From positions 1 to 64,000 of the forward strand of contig QJNS01000013.1 of NCBI GenBank assembly GCA_004154925.1: a stretch of 64,000 nt of DNA. The letters run 5' to 3'. Both the position numbers and the translations under genes were made by a program. Source of the stretch: Monosporascus cannonballus. Lineage: Eukaryota; Ascomycota; Sordariomycetes; Xylariales. Positions 34,222-46,277 of the stretch are shown here, piece after piece (the stretch's first letter is position 1; every line of letters begins with the position of its first letter). The notes under the pieces were generated by a model. The model was not told the DNA's origin. It made no database searches and saw only the letters and a program-made list of their open reading frames with translations.

Positions 34222-36164
34222 TCATAACCTCTGCCTTCCTCTCGTCTCGATGGGGATGAGCACCATGCCCACGAAGGCCGCCAGGATCAAGGCGGCCGAC
34301 ATGTAGATGGGCGTGGTGGCGCCGTCGCCGGGGACGTTGGCGGCGAGGATGGGGGCCACGAGGCCGGTGGCGCGGTTGAGGAAGCTCGCGACGCCGGTGC
34401 CGACGCCGCGGACGGGCGCGGGGAAGATCTCGGGCGTGAAGGCGTAGAGGACGCCGTACATGATGTTCTGGCAGAAGGACTCGACGCAGGTGAAGAAGAG
34501 CTGCGAGCCGGGCGTCGTGCCGAGGCTCACGAAGAAGAACAGGAACACCGCCGACACGAGCGTCGAGATGGCCAGCGTCCCCTTGCGCCCCAGGAACGGC
34601 GAGTCGTGGTCTACCGTGTACGCCGCGAGCAGGCTGCCTGGGACCCCCAGCACCGACATGATGGCGTAGTTGCGGTAGGCCTCCGGCGACGTCTTCCCCG
34701 TGCCCTCGCCGCTGACCGCCGGCTCCCCCGAGGCGCCGTGCGATAGGTACTGCGGGAGGAACGCGTTGAAGAGCGGATACCCCATCCCGATGGTAGCCCA
34801 GCAGAACCAGATCAGCAGCGTGGTGACACCCAGCGTGCGGTTCTGGAATAGCGGTCGGACGCGGTCGAGGGACATGGAGGTCAGGTTGTCCTTGATGATG
34901 TTCTTAGTAGATACCCTCGAGGGCATCCGCGCGGATCCCTCGCCGTCCACAACGGCGTCCAGGATCTCCTCGGTGAGCCACGTCTTCTTCCTGTTCCGAT
35001 AGGCCATGCCGTGGACAACGGCGACCGCCTCTGCCTGCCGGCCCTTCGACAGCAGAAACTTCGGCGATTCGAAGAGGTGGAAGACGAAGAAGCGGATAAG
35101 GAACATGACGAAGGTGACGACTCCGGTCACCTTGACGAAGTTGCGCCACCCCTCCTCAACCGGCCAGTTCGTGATGAAGTACCAGGCGAGGAAAGACGAG
35201 ACGAGCTGCCCGACGGGCCACCACACTGATAGCAGCGTCAACAGGGCACTCGAAGCGTCGGGGAGAAATTCGAGGAACACAGCCCCGTCTACAGGCAGAT
35301 TTCCGCCGACACCAGTTCCCAGGCATGCAAACAGAAAACAGACACCGGCCCAGCTCGAGGCGTACGCCGCCGATATGCCAAATATGCTCGTGATGAGAAG
35401 AGTGAAATTGAAGGCAACGCGTCTGCCCATAATATCTGCGCCTAAGCCCCAGAAGAAACTTCCTATACACAGGCCCACGAAAAGAGAGCTGGTGGTGTAT
35501 CTGACCATCTTTTCCGATATATCGAATTCTTGTGATAGCGAAGGCAATGTTAACGAAACACCCTAGACGCTTGTGAGATACATTTCCAAGCCGGTGCGTT
35601 TAAACGGCCTTCGACAGCTTACCTGCATCCACAGACTGGATAAATGTTAGTAAGACAGCACAGGCAGCCGATTATGGGAACTTACTTATCCGCAAACCAT
35701 CCAAAGCCACATATGGCGAACAGTTGCCAGTTATACCGACCCATTCCGATGTCCTGAATGGCCTTGTTGATTAGTTTAGACTTCACTGCATTGGTCTTCG
35801 GTTAGTGCGGAGTGAACCCTCATAACTTCCCACGTTCTCGCGAGGGCCAAAACCCACATTCGTACTCGGAGTGCCCGGCTCTCCCGCCGCCCTTGCGCAC
35901 CTCCCTCCGCAGGCCCTCTATGGTATACTCCGCCGCGCTCATCTGGAGCATCCCAGTGTTCTCGTTGTCCTGGTCCTTGGCGGCGTCCGGCTCGGCCCCG
36001 TAGCCCTCCTCGGCATCGCCGGCGCTGTCCGGGATCTCCTCGAACTCGGCCTTGCCCGTCCTGGCGGAGTGGCTGTGCAGGTGCGCCTCCTCGAGGGGGA
36101 CCAGGACGCCGGCGTAGTTATGGACGGACTCCCGCCGGCGGAAACTCCAAGATAGAAATCTCAT
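34222..36164 (-). CDS. MFS transporter (12-TM, sugar/organic-solute type)
   Basis: Four exons on the minus strand: 36164-35858, 35785-35686, 35635-35623 and 35562-34222, giving 586 aa. The 13-nt exon 3 rebuilds the family word ADNLWMQG. An acidic N-terminal cytosolic region of ~135 residues precedes twelve membrane segments. The loop 2-3 motif reads GLGADIMGRRVAF, the MFS GxxxDxxGRR signature; a long cytosolic loop (KGRQAEAVAVVHG through STKNIIKDN) follows TM6; the C-terminal half has FLGRKGTL, the equivalent motif between TM8 and TM9. Sequence style is that of the fungal relatives of SV2/metabolite transporters, which import small organic solutes at the plasma membrane by proton symport. Substrate is not identifiable. 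No disruption seen. Confidence 0.92.
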
Positions 36165-37316
36165 CGCGAGGACTCATTTAGCAATCCGGGGCTACAGTCC
36201 AGTGGACGGTGTTCCTCGGACTGGGGGGCGATGCGGCGACTGTCCACGTATCAGCTGAATCCCGGATCCCGAGACCCGGATGCGGTGGATGATTGTGTTA
36301 CACCACGTGATGGCTCAAGTGAGACATTGGGGGTTTGCACCGTGTCGCCCGCGATTTCCCGGTTTCGGAGCGATGTCGCAAACCGCTAGATCCGCGTAAA
36401 TATAGAGAAAACAGTATCGAACTATGCACTTGAGAAAATTCAAGAAGGGATCAAAATAAAACAAAATCCAGCCTGGTTACGGACCGATCATTGGAACAAA
36501 GACACGGCGGGTAGGATCTAGGGCTATAAATGATATGTGTGCTTACCACATTTAGCAATTCTCTAACTGTTGATTTGTCACAGGTTCGCCCCTTATCGCG
36601 GGCCGACCATAGCCCGCAAGCCGCCAGCTAACCCCTAATTTTGCGGGGGCGTCAGGGGCTGTACTAAAGCTAAGCCAGGTGGAACTGATGGAATTCAGAG
36701 CAGCGACTATAGCTGCTGAATCCTTCTCAGGGTAAACAGAAGGCGATGGACCAGCTGTTATACATTTGGCATATCTATAGAGAGGAGGACCTCAATATGG
36801 AGGAAAAAAAGGAAGGTTACGATTGCGCGTCTTCCAGGAAAAGAGGTGACTACGATTCTGCGGCCTGGATCCCGAAAGAGACGTCCATTAAATGCAGCAA
36901 ACAAGCCTGAGAAAGAGATGCAGACTGGCAGGGAATCTCACCATTACCTGCACCCGCACTTCTCGGGACCAAATTTTTAAAGAAGAACACGTGAGTCAGA
37001 TGGTTTTATTTGGTGGTCCAGAATCTATAGACGGCATGCTATACGAAATGAGTGGCGATATAGCCAACCGCCCGTTATCCTCACCGTCAACAGTGTGTCA
37101 TGATCCCAGCATGTCCGACCGGCTAGATTTCATATGTAGCAAGCGCCACGACACCTTTCCAATCCCGACACGAAAGCGCTATTTTCGTACGACAATTCGT
37201 TCCCAAACTGTTTGTCATACCATGAAACGCCAACCTAACGGAACTCCGTCGAACCACGTAAGTAAGGGTACAGATCAGTACAAGAAAAGGTAGAGATAAA
37301 GCAGAGACACCCCCCT
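36165..37316. other. intergenic, no gene seen
   Basis: About 1.15 kb upstream of the MFS gene. A C/G-rich stretch at 36583-36656 (CCCCTTATCGCGGGCC ... GCGGGGGCGTCAGGGGC) looks like a transposon relic but could not be classified. A 133-codon plus frame (36892-37293) lacks any domain and is not called. Confidence 0.4.
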
Positions 37317-38925
37317 TCAAACGGAAAACGTCACGCTCCTGGTTCGACCATCCGGCCGGAACGAACCTACCGCCGCTCGCGGCGCGTGGTAGAAATAGTC
37401 CGCCGTATCGGCATCATCATCGTCGTCATCATCCCCCTGGAGGCCCCGCGGCACCTCGCGCGGCGACCCCGCCGGCTCCAGGTACCGGTAGCAACGCTCG
37501 CCGTCGCGGTCGGTGTCGTAGCCGGAGTCGAAGCTGCCGCTGCCGCCCGTCAGCGTGCGAAGCAACGAGGAAGAGGCGCGGTGCGTCGTCTTGGGGCTGT
37601 TGTTGAGCGACCCGCTCCGGCTGCGGTTCCTGCTGCTGCCACCACCGTAGTGATAGTGGTGGTGCGCGTCGTCGTGCCTGGAGGGCTTGGGGTTGCAGAA
37701 ATACCGGTATAGCGACGACGGCATGTAAGAGGAAGTCGGCGCGGACGTCGGGCTCGCGTCTGGGGAAGCGCTCGGCTGGGCGAGGGATAGGCGGCGGCGG
37801 CGGCTTCCTGGATGCTGCTCGTGCGGGTGGCGGTCGGAGTTGCGCCTGCTGCTGTTGTTGCTGTCGCTCCCGAGCGACAGGGAGCCGAGCCGTTGAATTA
37901 ACGTCGAGTCGAGGCGCTCGTAGAACCACGCGCTACTCGCGTCGTCGGCGCCGCCGCCGAACACGCAGCGTACGTAGCCCTCTGGATCTGAGGCCGAGTG
38001 CGGGCGGCCGAGCCTGTCCGCGCCGGGGCTCAAGCGAGCGGGAGACGACGAGAAGACGTTGCCCTCCTTCTCTCCGCGCTCCGGCCCTGAGAGGTCGAGC
38101 CTGGTCTCCCACCACTCGCGACTGCGGTCGCTGTAGCGGACGACGTCGATGAGGGCTTCCTGCGCCATCTCGCGCTTCCGCGGCGACAGCTCGAGCTTTG
38201 CATTCGCGGCTGCGTGCTCGTCGAGCAGGGCGGCGGCGTCGGCGGCGTCGCGCCGTTTCTTGGCGGCGTTGGAGCGTAGCCCGCTCGAGTCGAGCTTGAA
38301 GATGACGAGGTCGGCAACGGAGACGTACGGCAGCTCGCCGTCCCGGATATTGCCGACGCGCCGGGCCGCCTCGGGGAGGTACGGGGCCTGCGGGTTTCAG
38401 AAGTCCGAGTCAGCCAAGAGACACCATAAGCTATACGAACAGAGTCGGTGTGGGGGACTGGCGCGGAGTAACCAAACAGGGGGGAAAGGGGCCCCAAAGG
38501 GGGAGGTGAAAGGGAAAAAACGTACGAGCCACTCCGGGGAGATGTCGACCTGGATTTCACGGCCGCGGCCGGGGGACACGTAGAAGAGGATCTGGGCCCG
38601 CTGCACGAAGGGCGAGTCCGGGAGCTGCAGGAGCTTCTTCTTCAGCGAGCTCGGGGACGTCGCGATGTTGGTGATAAAGTTGATGTTCTAGATCGGGACA
38701 GTCATTCATTAGTCACCTGACCACCTGAGTACGGGACCATGGTATCGTCCTAGACGCGAGCGAGGGAAATGGACTCACGTCCGTGGTGCGGCCACGTGGG
38801 AGGTAATGCCACAGCGCTAGGCCGCCGATGATGGCCAGCTTGACGTTTCCCAGGTCCGGCATCCGCTTGACGGTGCGGATGACGTCGGACGCGGCGCACT
38901 CGAGTTCGCGGAAAGTAGTTGCCAT
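37317..38925 (-). CDS. nucleotidyltransferase-fold protein with disordered C-terminal tail
   Basis: Three exons on the minus strand: 38925-38779, 38687-38526 and 38387-37317, giving 459 aa. The N-terminal ~180 residues match a common fungal family of nucleotidyltransferase-like proteins: LAIIGGLALWHYLPRGRTTD, then NINFITNI, then VQRAQILFYVSPG, VDISPEWL, PYVSVADLVIFKLDSSGLR and AAKKRRDAADAAALL. In active enzymes of this fold the second motif has a DxD metal-binding pair; here, after the splice, it reads N-I-N, so catalysis is doubtful. The C-terminal ~250 residues are low complexity (Ser/Arg, His, and an Asp run), with RS-like stretches suggesting phosphorylation. No signal peptide or membrane segment. 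Junctions are all GT-AG. Function unknown. Confidence 0.82.
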
Positions 38926-40217
38926 TTTTTCCTTTGGGTCTGGTCTCGTTTCGTCGCAGCTCTAGTAACACAGGAACAGTCGATTGAGAAGAGAGATGGC
39001 CGTCAGTTGGTAACACGTAATAATAGACCGACGGGGCGTTGGCCAGCAAGTCGCGTCTAATGATGAAGGGTAGCTTTAGGTAAGTGGTCGGCACCGTCAA
39101 GCCCAGCGAAAATAAAGTTAAGGTTCTGGTAGGGAGAGGATAGAGTTGGGCGTGACGTCTGAGTGAGAAGTTTCCCCTGGGCTCAAGCCGTCAAAGCAAG
39201 TGCGGCGTCTCTTATAAGACAATCAACACAGGGCCGTTCTGGAATGGGACATCGGAACGGGGACTGGTGATTACTCCCTTGCTGGATTTGGGGTCCTGCC
39301 TGTGCTTGCGCGTTGAGCTTGTGGTCAGATACCACGGTTGATTCCACGACTCATGGCACGCAAAGCTCCTCGAGTATAGTGAGAGCCAAGGGACAGATCT
39401 AGTGTCCTAGGGCATGTCAGATTCAGTTAGGCTCTCTACTAAGAGAAAGCTAGATCTACTTCCTGAACAGTCCACCGTTACACGTCTCCGATGGTGGGGG
39501 AGGCAGGTAGGTTAAAGGCGTGGTTGAAGGACTATAGCGCGGTGGCTCTCTAACGGCGACGTAGGATATCTTCCATATATCGCGGAGCTACTAGTATTAG
39601 AGCGGTTGGATTTACGTGTAGACAGGATGCTTCAATGACTCGGCCGCGACGGTACGTCGCGGCGAGCTATTCTATATATGAAGGGCGAGTCAGTACTCAA
39701 GCCATTATGACGATCTCAACTGACCAACGGGGTGGCCTTCGCGGATAGTGCTCTCTAGTACTTGACATAGAATATCGTACCATTAGGCTCGTTGGCAAAG
39801 GTATTGACGATACTATGGCTAAGAGGTTTGTTTGATATCCATAACTGGTCTTCTCCGCCAGCACTTCCTGTATTAGAAGCCCTTAAACCGCTACTAAAAG
39901 ATACCTGACACGGATACCAAGATTCGGCCTAATGCTCAGTATAATAAGGAGTTGTAGGGCTGCTACCGTGTAGCATGGAGTGGAGAGCTCTCCAGGATCC
40001 TACGCGGCAACTAGTTAGACTGGGAATAAACTCTTACTCGTGGCACACGGAAGAAGAACGTGCGCTCTTATACTCCTTCCTGGAGTGTTGGGTAGAGCCA
40101 CCATACATTATCCCCATTCACACAGGGCGGCGATAGCTGAAGTGCTCCAACTAATTTATGACGTTAGCTCACAGGCAACCACAGTAAATAGTTCGATGTT
40201 ATCTAATCTGTTACATA
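38926..40217. other. intergenic, no gene seen
   Basis: About 1.3 kb upstream of the nucleotidyltransferase-like gene; only short frames without domains. Confidence 0.4.
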
Positions 40218-40672
40218 CACTAATGCGCCAAAAAAATCCGTACGCCAACTCATTTCTCACCAAAACTCACCCTTTGCACTCTATTATAATAAACGCTAAA
40301 AATGATATAAATACTAAAGTACTTTATTTATATGATTTATTAAATGGGCTATAATTACCGTTTTACTTAACCTTTTTAATAAAGATAAAGTTAAGAAAAA
40401 TCAAAAATGTATTAAATTAATAAATATTTACTATAGGAAGAAAGAAAAATAGCAAGGAAAACCACTGGTACATAAGTTTAATATGTGATAACTTCCGTAA
40501 ATATTTAGTGATTTAATATATTTTTCGAAATATTATAAATAAGCAGAGTCCTGTATACATTATGGTTTTTTCACTTTTTGTAAAATTTTTTTTCGAATTA
40601 TTGTAGCGAAGTGCAAAGGGTGAGTTTTGGTGAGAAATGGGTGGGCGTACGGATTTTTTTGGCGCATTAGTG
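40218..40672. mobile_element. MITE, 455 bp, 63-bp terminal inverted repeats
   Basis: Terminal inverted repeats at 40218-40280 and 40610-40672 start CACTAATGCGCCAAAAAAAT and differ at only two of 63 positions. The element is flanked on both sides by TA (40216-40217 and 40673-40674), the target of Tc1/mariner-superfamily transposases. The interior is AT-rich and encodes nothing, so it is non-autonomous. Both arms can be read as the same peptide frame (MRQKNPYA...), which is a by-product of the inverted repeat, not a gene. A RIP-damaged relative is at 18010-18681. Confidence 0.85.
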
Positions 40673-41396
40673 TAAGTCGGTCTTGTAAATTAATAAAAGG
40701 GGCGAAGCCTTCTGTATAACTCGCACTAGGCTGAAACACAGCTTGATAACAAGTGCTCCTGGAATAAGCACGCATTTTCCTTTGGTCCAGAAGGAGAGGT
40801 TGAAGGAAATGGTAATTCAATAGCCTTCATGCCAGTTGTGACAGCTGGAAGGCACAACTGACTCTAAACAACGCTTTCTAAACAATGTGCGTCCTTTAAC
40901 GAACGGCTCCCAGACGACTAATCCCAACCATGGACAATATTCTGTCCCTACACCCAGGCACCCGACTCGACGCAGTTCTACCGCTCGGGACTAGTACCTG
41001 AAATGATGATAGGAAACAAGACGAACCCAACCGCAGCAAATGAACACTTATTGTGCGGATATGATGCACTCGCATAATAGGCCCTTAAACGTAGTCCAAC
41101 CTCATGTCCCAACTCCTAGCCACAACGCTTTAAAACACCAGTTCCCAGATTCCAACACCCCCAGTTCCTCTAGTAGTATACAGGTAGGTCCCCGACACCT
41201 CCATCACAGACGCCACGACGAATAATGCCGCCCGCTAATGCGGCGCCGAGTTGTTTCTAGGTTCCCCATAACAGCGCAGATCTGTCTGGTACGCACGCGG
41301 TTCCCGCCTCGAACCCCACGGTCCGAGAGACGCCATCGAGGGCCCAGAGACGCCACAAGCCGTCGGGGAGGGCGCAGCGATCGCGAAATGAGGCGT
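40673..41396. other. intergenic, no gene seen
   Basis: 3' flank of Atg7; nothing recognisable. Confidence 0.45.
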
Positions 41397-43538
41397 CTAA
41401 AGCAGAACGCCTTCGTCATCACCGTCGCCCTGGCTGCCCGCCTCCTCCTCGTCCCAGTCGACGTCGTCGGCCATGGCCTCGGCCCGCCTCTGGACCTCGG
41501 CAAGGCCGCTCAGCTCTGCGACGTAGTCCTTGTCGTCAAGGGCGCGTTTTACGAAGTCCCAGCCTTGCTCCCTGTACGCTACAAGGATCGGGGCGCTGCA
41601 GGCGCTGCAGTTGGGGTACGACTGTCCTCTAATGACGAGGTTCTGGAATCTGCCCAGGAACCCACGGATCTGGTGGGGGACTATCCCGAGGGCGTGGTAA
41701 TCCTCGGGCGTGGTCTCGGTGCTATTTGATAACCCAGTAGTCACCGGTGCTGGGGCATGGACACCGAGGGGATGCTGCAGGAGACTCGTTAATAATTCGA
41801 CAACCAAAGCTGATGCGAGAGCCGCGATCCCAGGTCTGGTGACCGTACACTGCTGGTCCAGCGTCAAGTCCTTTTGTGACTGTACTCGAGTTAGTTGGGC
41901 CAAGCGTGATACAGGATTAAAACTTACATCACCAGGTGCAGTTACATCATTGCAGAAGTAGCAGCCCAGGGTATCGTTGCTACCATCCGCATGCTCTGCA
42001 CCATGTCTCATGACGACATACGTGTCAAACCCAAGAGCGGCATTCATGACGATTTTGCCTGCGGCTTTACCCATCACTGTGGGGAGCCACCTAGCTTCCC
42101 TGCTGTCTAATAGAAGGAATATCGCATCATGATCATCGATGAGCTTCTTGAGCGTGTCAAAATCGTATTTCGTCTTTTCCGTGATCGCGTGGCCGAGCAT
42201 AGGAACCGACAAGACGTGACCCGCACTGTCGACGCCGGGGTAGATCTCCTTTAGCGATTCTGCCGCTCGAGTTGCCTTGGGGGCGCCTCCATTCTTGCAG
42301 TCGTCAAACCTAAATAGAGGTTGCCTTACGGGATTGGAGAATGATACAGCACCGTAGTCGACGAAGGTAATTTTGCGTACGCCCCAGCCTAGAAGAACCC
42401 TCGAGACATAGCTGCCAAGCGTTCCAGCGCCCAACAAGAGGCACTTCGTGTTCTTGATGATGTCGAGATTCAAGTTGGGCGAGATTCGCCATTTCATGAG
42501 TTTCAAATTCAGATCAACCGACTGGTCTGCCAGTCTGGTAGGATCCATGGATTCAGCAAGGCTGATTGACCTCGGTGCCAGTTTACCCGCAGGATTGCGC
42601 TCCCATCCAGTGAATTTGGGCATTTCGGCTGTCTCAAGCTTCTCCGTCAGCGGGTCCATGATAAGTGGTAGGATAATGCTGCGAGCCTCGTGTCTACGCG
42701 ACTGTATGTCACGGTAACATAAGATCTGCACCTTGGTCAGGTGATATCGTTGTCGTATCAAGACCAGCAAATTCCTCAACGGCCAAGCAGGGTGTTCCTC
42801 ATAAGACGAGGGGTCGACGAACGCTACGTAGCGGTCCTCTTCGGGTATCCCATTGAAGAAACCGCTCTCAAAATCTCGAAGGCTTCCAACTTCCCACTCA
42901 TATCCAATATCATCAGTGGGCATCTCAAGCGGTGACCCGATGTCACCAGCATTCCTTCCCCGGACCTTCTTCGCAAGAAAGAAACAGTGCTCCCTATTAT
43001 CTACACCATAACGCCATGTGCCTACGCGATCGACTAAAGCCGTGCTCTCGGCCGAGGTAAGACGTAAGACGTCACTTGCGCGCTTCCATAAGGGATCCGA
43101 ATGCAGTGCTGGAAACCCGAACCAGTATGTCATACGGTATTTTTTGAGGTCGGCATAGGAAAGAATAATAAATGACGAGAGCAGCGATGGGATGGAGTAT
43201 ATCGTTCCATCCTTTATCGCAGCCCAGATCTGGCGGGCGGCATTCTGTAATATGGCACTCTTGTCGACTTGCTTAAAGGCGTCTAGAGTGTTCATGTTCT
43301 TGATAATGCCTTCGGCACGTACAGCATTCCTAGGCACATGATTGCTGGTCAGAGCGCTTGCTAGTACCTGCATCTTAACGCTGTCATCGGGTTCTGTGCC
43401 GGGCCGGGGCTCGTACAGGCCGAGCACCGGCCGAGCAGAGTCGCTAAGCTTGTCGTGGTCGAGTTTCGATGCGAACAATGCGTGGTAGAATGGAAGCTCG
43501 ATCTCTGAAGAGAACGGCGCAAACTTGAGGGCAGCCAT
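41397..43538 (-). CDS. ATG7: Atg7, E1-like autophagy activating enzyme
   Basis: Two exons on the minus strand: 43538-41928 and 41879-41397, giving 697 aa. The 48-nt intron (41927-41880, GTAAGT..GTACAG with CTAAC branch) is a multiple of three without stops, so the unspliced frame reads through as 713 aa with 16 extra residues; splicing restores the family word [15 protein letters not shown]. The N-terminal domain (to about 300), which recruits Atg3/Atg10, begins [20 protein letters not shown]. The adenylation domain has the ATP-binding GAGTLG at 370-375 and the catalytic Cys548 in [15 protein letters not shown] and the CSACSAP pair are zinc-binding cysteines. The acidic tail with VDWDEEE resembles the Atg8-binding C-terminus. 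Atg7 activates Atg8 and Atg12 for conjugation in autophagosome formation. All key residues are intact. Confidence 0.98.
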   Translation of the reverse strand: MAALKFAPFSSEIELPFYHALFASKLDHDKLSDSARPVLGLYEPRPGTEPDDSVKMQVLASALTSNHVPRNAVRAEGIIKNMNTLDAFKQVDKSAILQNAARQIWAAIKDGTIYSIPSLLSSFIILSYADLKKYRMTYWFGFPALHSDPLWKRASDVLRLTSAESTALVDRVGTWRYGVDNREHCFFLAKKVRGRNAGDIGSPLEMPTDDIGYEWEVGSLRDFESGFFNGIPEEDRYVAFVDPSSYEEHPAWPLRNLLVLIRQRYHLTKVQILCYRDIQSRRHEARSIILPLIMDPLTEKLETAEMPKFTGWERNPAGKLAPRSISLAESMDPTRLADQSVDLNLKLMKWRISPNLNLDIIKNTKCLLLGAGTLGSYVSRVLLGWGVRKITFVDYGAVSFSNPVRQPLFRFDDCKNGGAPKATRAAESLKEIYPGVDSAGHVLSVPMLGHAITEKTKYDFDTLKKLIDDHDAIFLLLDSREARWLPTVMGKAAGKIVMNAALGFDTYVVMRHGAEHADGSNDTLGCYFCNDVTAPGDVSFNPVSRLAQLTRVQSQKDLTLDQQCTVTRPGIAALASALVVELLTSLLQHPLGVHAPAPVTTGLSNSTETTPEDYHALGIVPHQIRGFLGRFQNLVIRGQSYPNCSACSAPILVAYREQGWDFVKRALDDKDYVAELSGLAEVQRRAEAMADDVDWDEEEAGSQGDGDDEGVLL

Positions 43539-45013
43539 ATTGCCGACACGTGCCTGCGAGCAACCAACCGAGCGTTCGGACTGATGTTGGACGTCGCGGT
43601 GAAGATCAGAAAGCAGTCGGCCGTGGTGGGGATGACGTCAGAAGTGGGCAAGCAAGAGGTTGATTACTAGAAGCAGCAATATAAGCGACGTTAGTTTGGG
43701 AGCGCGATATGAGCACGGGTACAGAAAATGAACCAGAACGCAGGCCCAATAATGGTACAATGGGCTATTTTGAAGGTATTGTGAACGGCGACCTTTGCGA
43801 CATACAATGGGTTCAAGTTAGTGAATCCGGGCTTGCTGTTGAATAGGTGGAAGGCTTTGTTGCATGGTCGCAAAATCGCAAAGCTGTCTCAGGTTGATAG
43901 ATTAGCTGTAGGTTTGAGAGAAACAGAAGATGAAGCCGGCTTTGTACCGGGAGAAAGGGAAGCAAGTTCGGTGCCGCCTTTTTACATGGTGAAGCCGGTG
44001 AAGCAAATGACCCCCGTGGGGGAGGTTAACGTGGTTAACGCGAACTTCCAAAATGGCGGGGTAACACTCAGGCGGTAGGTTTGGATAAGCTGAAGGATGA
44101 CTGTCATGTGCGAGGGGCATTCGGGGCATACTTACTAGTACGGGTGATCGCCTGAGGGCGAGGTAACAGATTGGAGCTCAAGAAATCAACGTGACCAAAA
44201 ACGCATAAAGGCGACGATTACGGCAAAGTTGGCAGCCGCGCAAGGTCAGGTATCCCAGTATATATGGGGAGGTAAGGAGATAGAAAAAAGTATAGTTATT
44301 GGTTTAGAAGCTTAGTAAAACTAATAAGTTAGGCAACACAGGTTGTCCTCGTGAGAGCTATTTGTGACGCAGTCAGTGGGAGATTGAAGGATGATGCATG
44401 TTACTGATTAACAACTGGAAGGCATCCAGTCATTCTAGAAACTCCAGCATGCATTCAGGCACATACCTCGGCAGGAACCTTATCCATTATGTAGCCAACA
44501 GCCAAGGACATCGTACCTATAGAAAACGTGAGGTCTTTTGGGTGGTCTAAAAATGATGATGATGTTAGGTACAAGTCTGGTCCTGAGCTTCAGTAGAAAT
44601 ACCCCTCATGTACTGTGTGGCACCTTCCTTCAGAGGTACCTGCCATCTCCTATCATCCGTCAGCAGGTCCGAAAGATGTGTGATCTCACTTCTCCAGGAC
44701 CCTCTTTGCATATGCCCCTAGGCCCGAGCCCCGCAGCGGTATGTATTTATTCGTCTAACTTCAGCCCCAATGCACGTGGCTTTGCTGGCTTAATGGGGTT
44801 GGCCATTCTCTCACCGCGACTTAGACGCGTTAAAGTGGTTTTGAAGCTTCCAGGAGAACTAAAAGTATAGGGGTGGCTGGTCCATCCATGAGAGAGAAAG
44901 AACCGTTCTGAAATAGAAAGATAAATAGAGTCGATTCTCTAGAATATCTACTCGCCATACGTGCATATATATACACTATTACATTCCCAAAATTCTCTCA
45001 AAAAGAAGCAACA
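43539..45013. promoter_or_regulatory. divergent promoter region, ATG7 / dCMP deaminase
   Basis: About 1.5 kb between the two starts. TATATATACACTA at 44966-44978, roughly 40-50 bp before the deaminase start, is TATA-like. The longer plus frames here (43821-44078, 44538-44870) have no domain and are not called. Confidence 0.45.
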
Positions 45014-46277
45014 ATGTTGATTGGCATCTGCGGTGGTAAAGTCACAAGCCCAAAGCTATATCTAACTCTTTGGAACGAACCCTCGCTTACAAACACCCAC
45101 CAGCAAAATGCGCCGGCAAGAGCACGGTGGCCCAGTACCTGATAGATCACCACGGGTTCAAGAAGCTGCACCTCACAAGAGCCCCGGCATCAGCATCATC
45201 ATCATCGGCATCACAAGATGGAGCAGGAGCCCCTGGGCCCGAAGCCGATTCCCAGATCACTGCTCTGAATAATGGCGACGTCCTGGCGATCCGCTCAAAA
45301 CCCAAATCGCCGGGGTCGCCTGAGCACGTCTTCGCGACGGCGCAGGCGCTCGTGGACTTCGTGACCAAGAGCTGGCGCTCGCGGTTCGTGACGACGGACA
45401 TCCACGACGAGGCGGTGCTGGACGCGCTGAGCCGGCGGCCGTTCTTCCTGCTGATAAGCGTGGATGCGCCGGTGACGGTGCGGTGGCGGCGGTGGCAGCA
45501 GCAGCGGGCGGAGGTGGATGGAGAGGAGGAGGGGGAGGAGCCGCCGAGGAGTCTCGAGGAGTTCGTGACGCGGTCGGACGCGCACCTGTACTCGCCGGCG
45601 GACGGGGTGCTGCCACTGATGTCGCGGGCGTCGGTGCGGCTGCTGAACACGTCGTCGGACCTGGCGCACCTGTACGCGACGCTGGGGAAGCTAGACCTGG
45701 CGGATGCGGCGCGGCTGCGGCCCTCGTGGGACGCGTACTTCATGCGGCTGGCGTCGCTGGCGGCGCGGCGGTGCAACTGCATGAAGCGCGCCGTGGGGTG
45801 CGTGCTCGTGGACGCGCTGCACCGCGTCGTGAGCACGGGGTACAACGGCACGCCGCGTTCGCTGCGCAACTGCGGGGAGGGCGGGTGCCCGCGCTGCAAC
45901 TCCGGCGACGCCGCCAGTGGCGTCTCCCTCGCCACCTGCCTGTGCCTGCACGCCGAGGAGAACGCGCTGCTCGAGGCCGGGCGCGAGCGCATCCGCCCCG
46001 GCTGCGTCCTCTACTGCAACACCTGCCCCTGCCTCACGTGCAGCATCAAGATCGTCCAGGTCGGCATCAGCGAGGTCGTCTACAACCAGGGCTACAGCAT
46101 GGACGGGGACGCCGCCGAGGTGTTCAGGAGTGCCGGGGTCAAGCTGCGGCAGTTCTCGCCGGTGAGTTATCCCACTATGTCGTATTTCTAACGTTGCGGG
46201 GGGTGGGTTAAGCTAACGCGATGCATACATAGCCGGCGAATGGCCTAATTCACCTTGAAAAGATGGAGCTATATTGA
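45014..46277 (+). CDS. DCD1: deoxycytidylate (dCMP) deaminase
   Basis: Three exons: 45014-45035, 45104-46161 and 46233-46277, giving 374 aa. Exon 1 is 22 nt (MLIGICG) and the junction rebuilds a P-loop, GAKCAGKST, at residues 8-15. The N-terminal ~200 residues are a nucleotide-kinase-like domain, also found in yeast Dcd1. The C-terminal deaminase domain has the zinc site HAEEN (His290, Glu292 as proton shuttle) and PCLTC (Cys317 and Cys320), preceded by the substrate-binding GYNGTPRSLRNC. The short last exon encodes PANGLIHLEKMELY, matching the conserved C-terminus; without splicing the frame ends with an unrelated tail. The enzyme converts dCMP to dUMP, the substrate of thymidylate synthase, and is regulated allosterically by dCTP/dTTP in the family. 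Intact. Confidence 0.96.

Noticed and set aside
36583..36660. GC-rich stretch that might be a DNA-transposon end
   Set aside because: No partner inverted repeat or target duplication was found nearby.
40201..40820. Two similar peptides (MRQKNPYA...) on opposite strands
   Set aside because: They are translations of the MITE's inverted repeats, not genes.
41238..41729. 163-codon plus frame over the 3' end of ATG7
   Set aside because: Antisense shadow of a well-supported gene.
45147..45992. 281-codon minus frame over dCMP deaminase
   Set aside because: Shadow caused by high third-position GC; the plus strand has all catalytic motifs.
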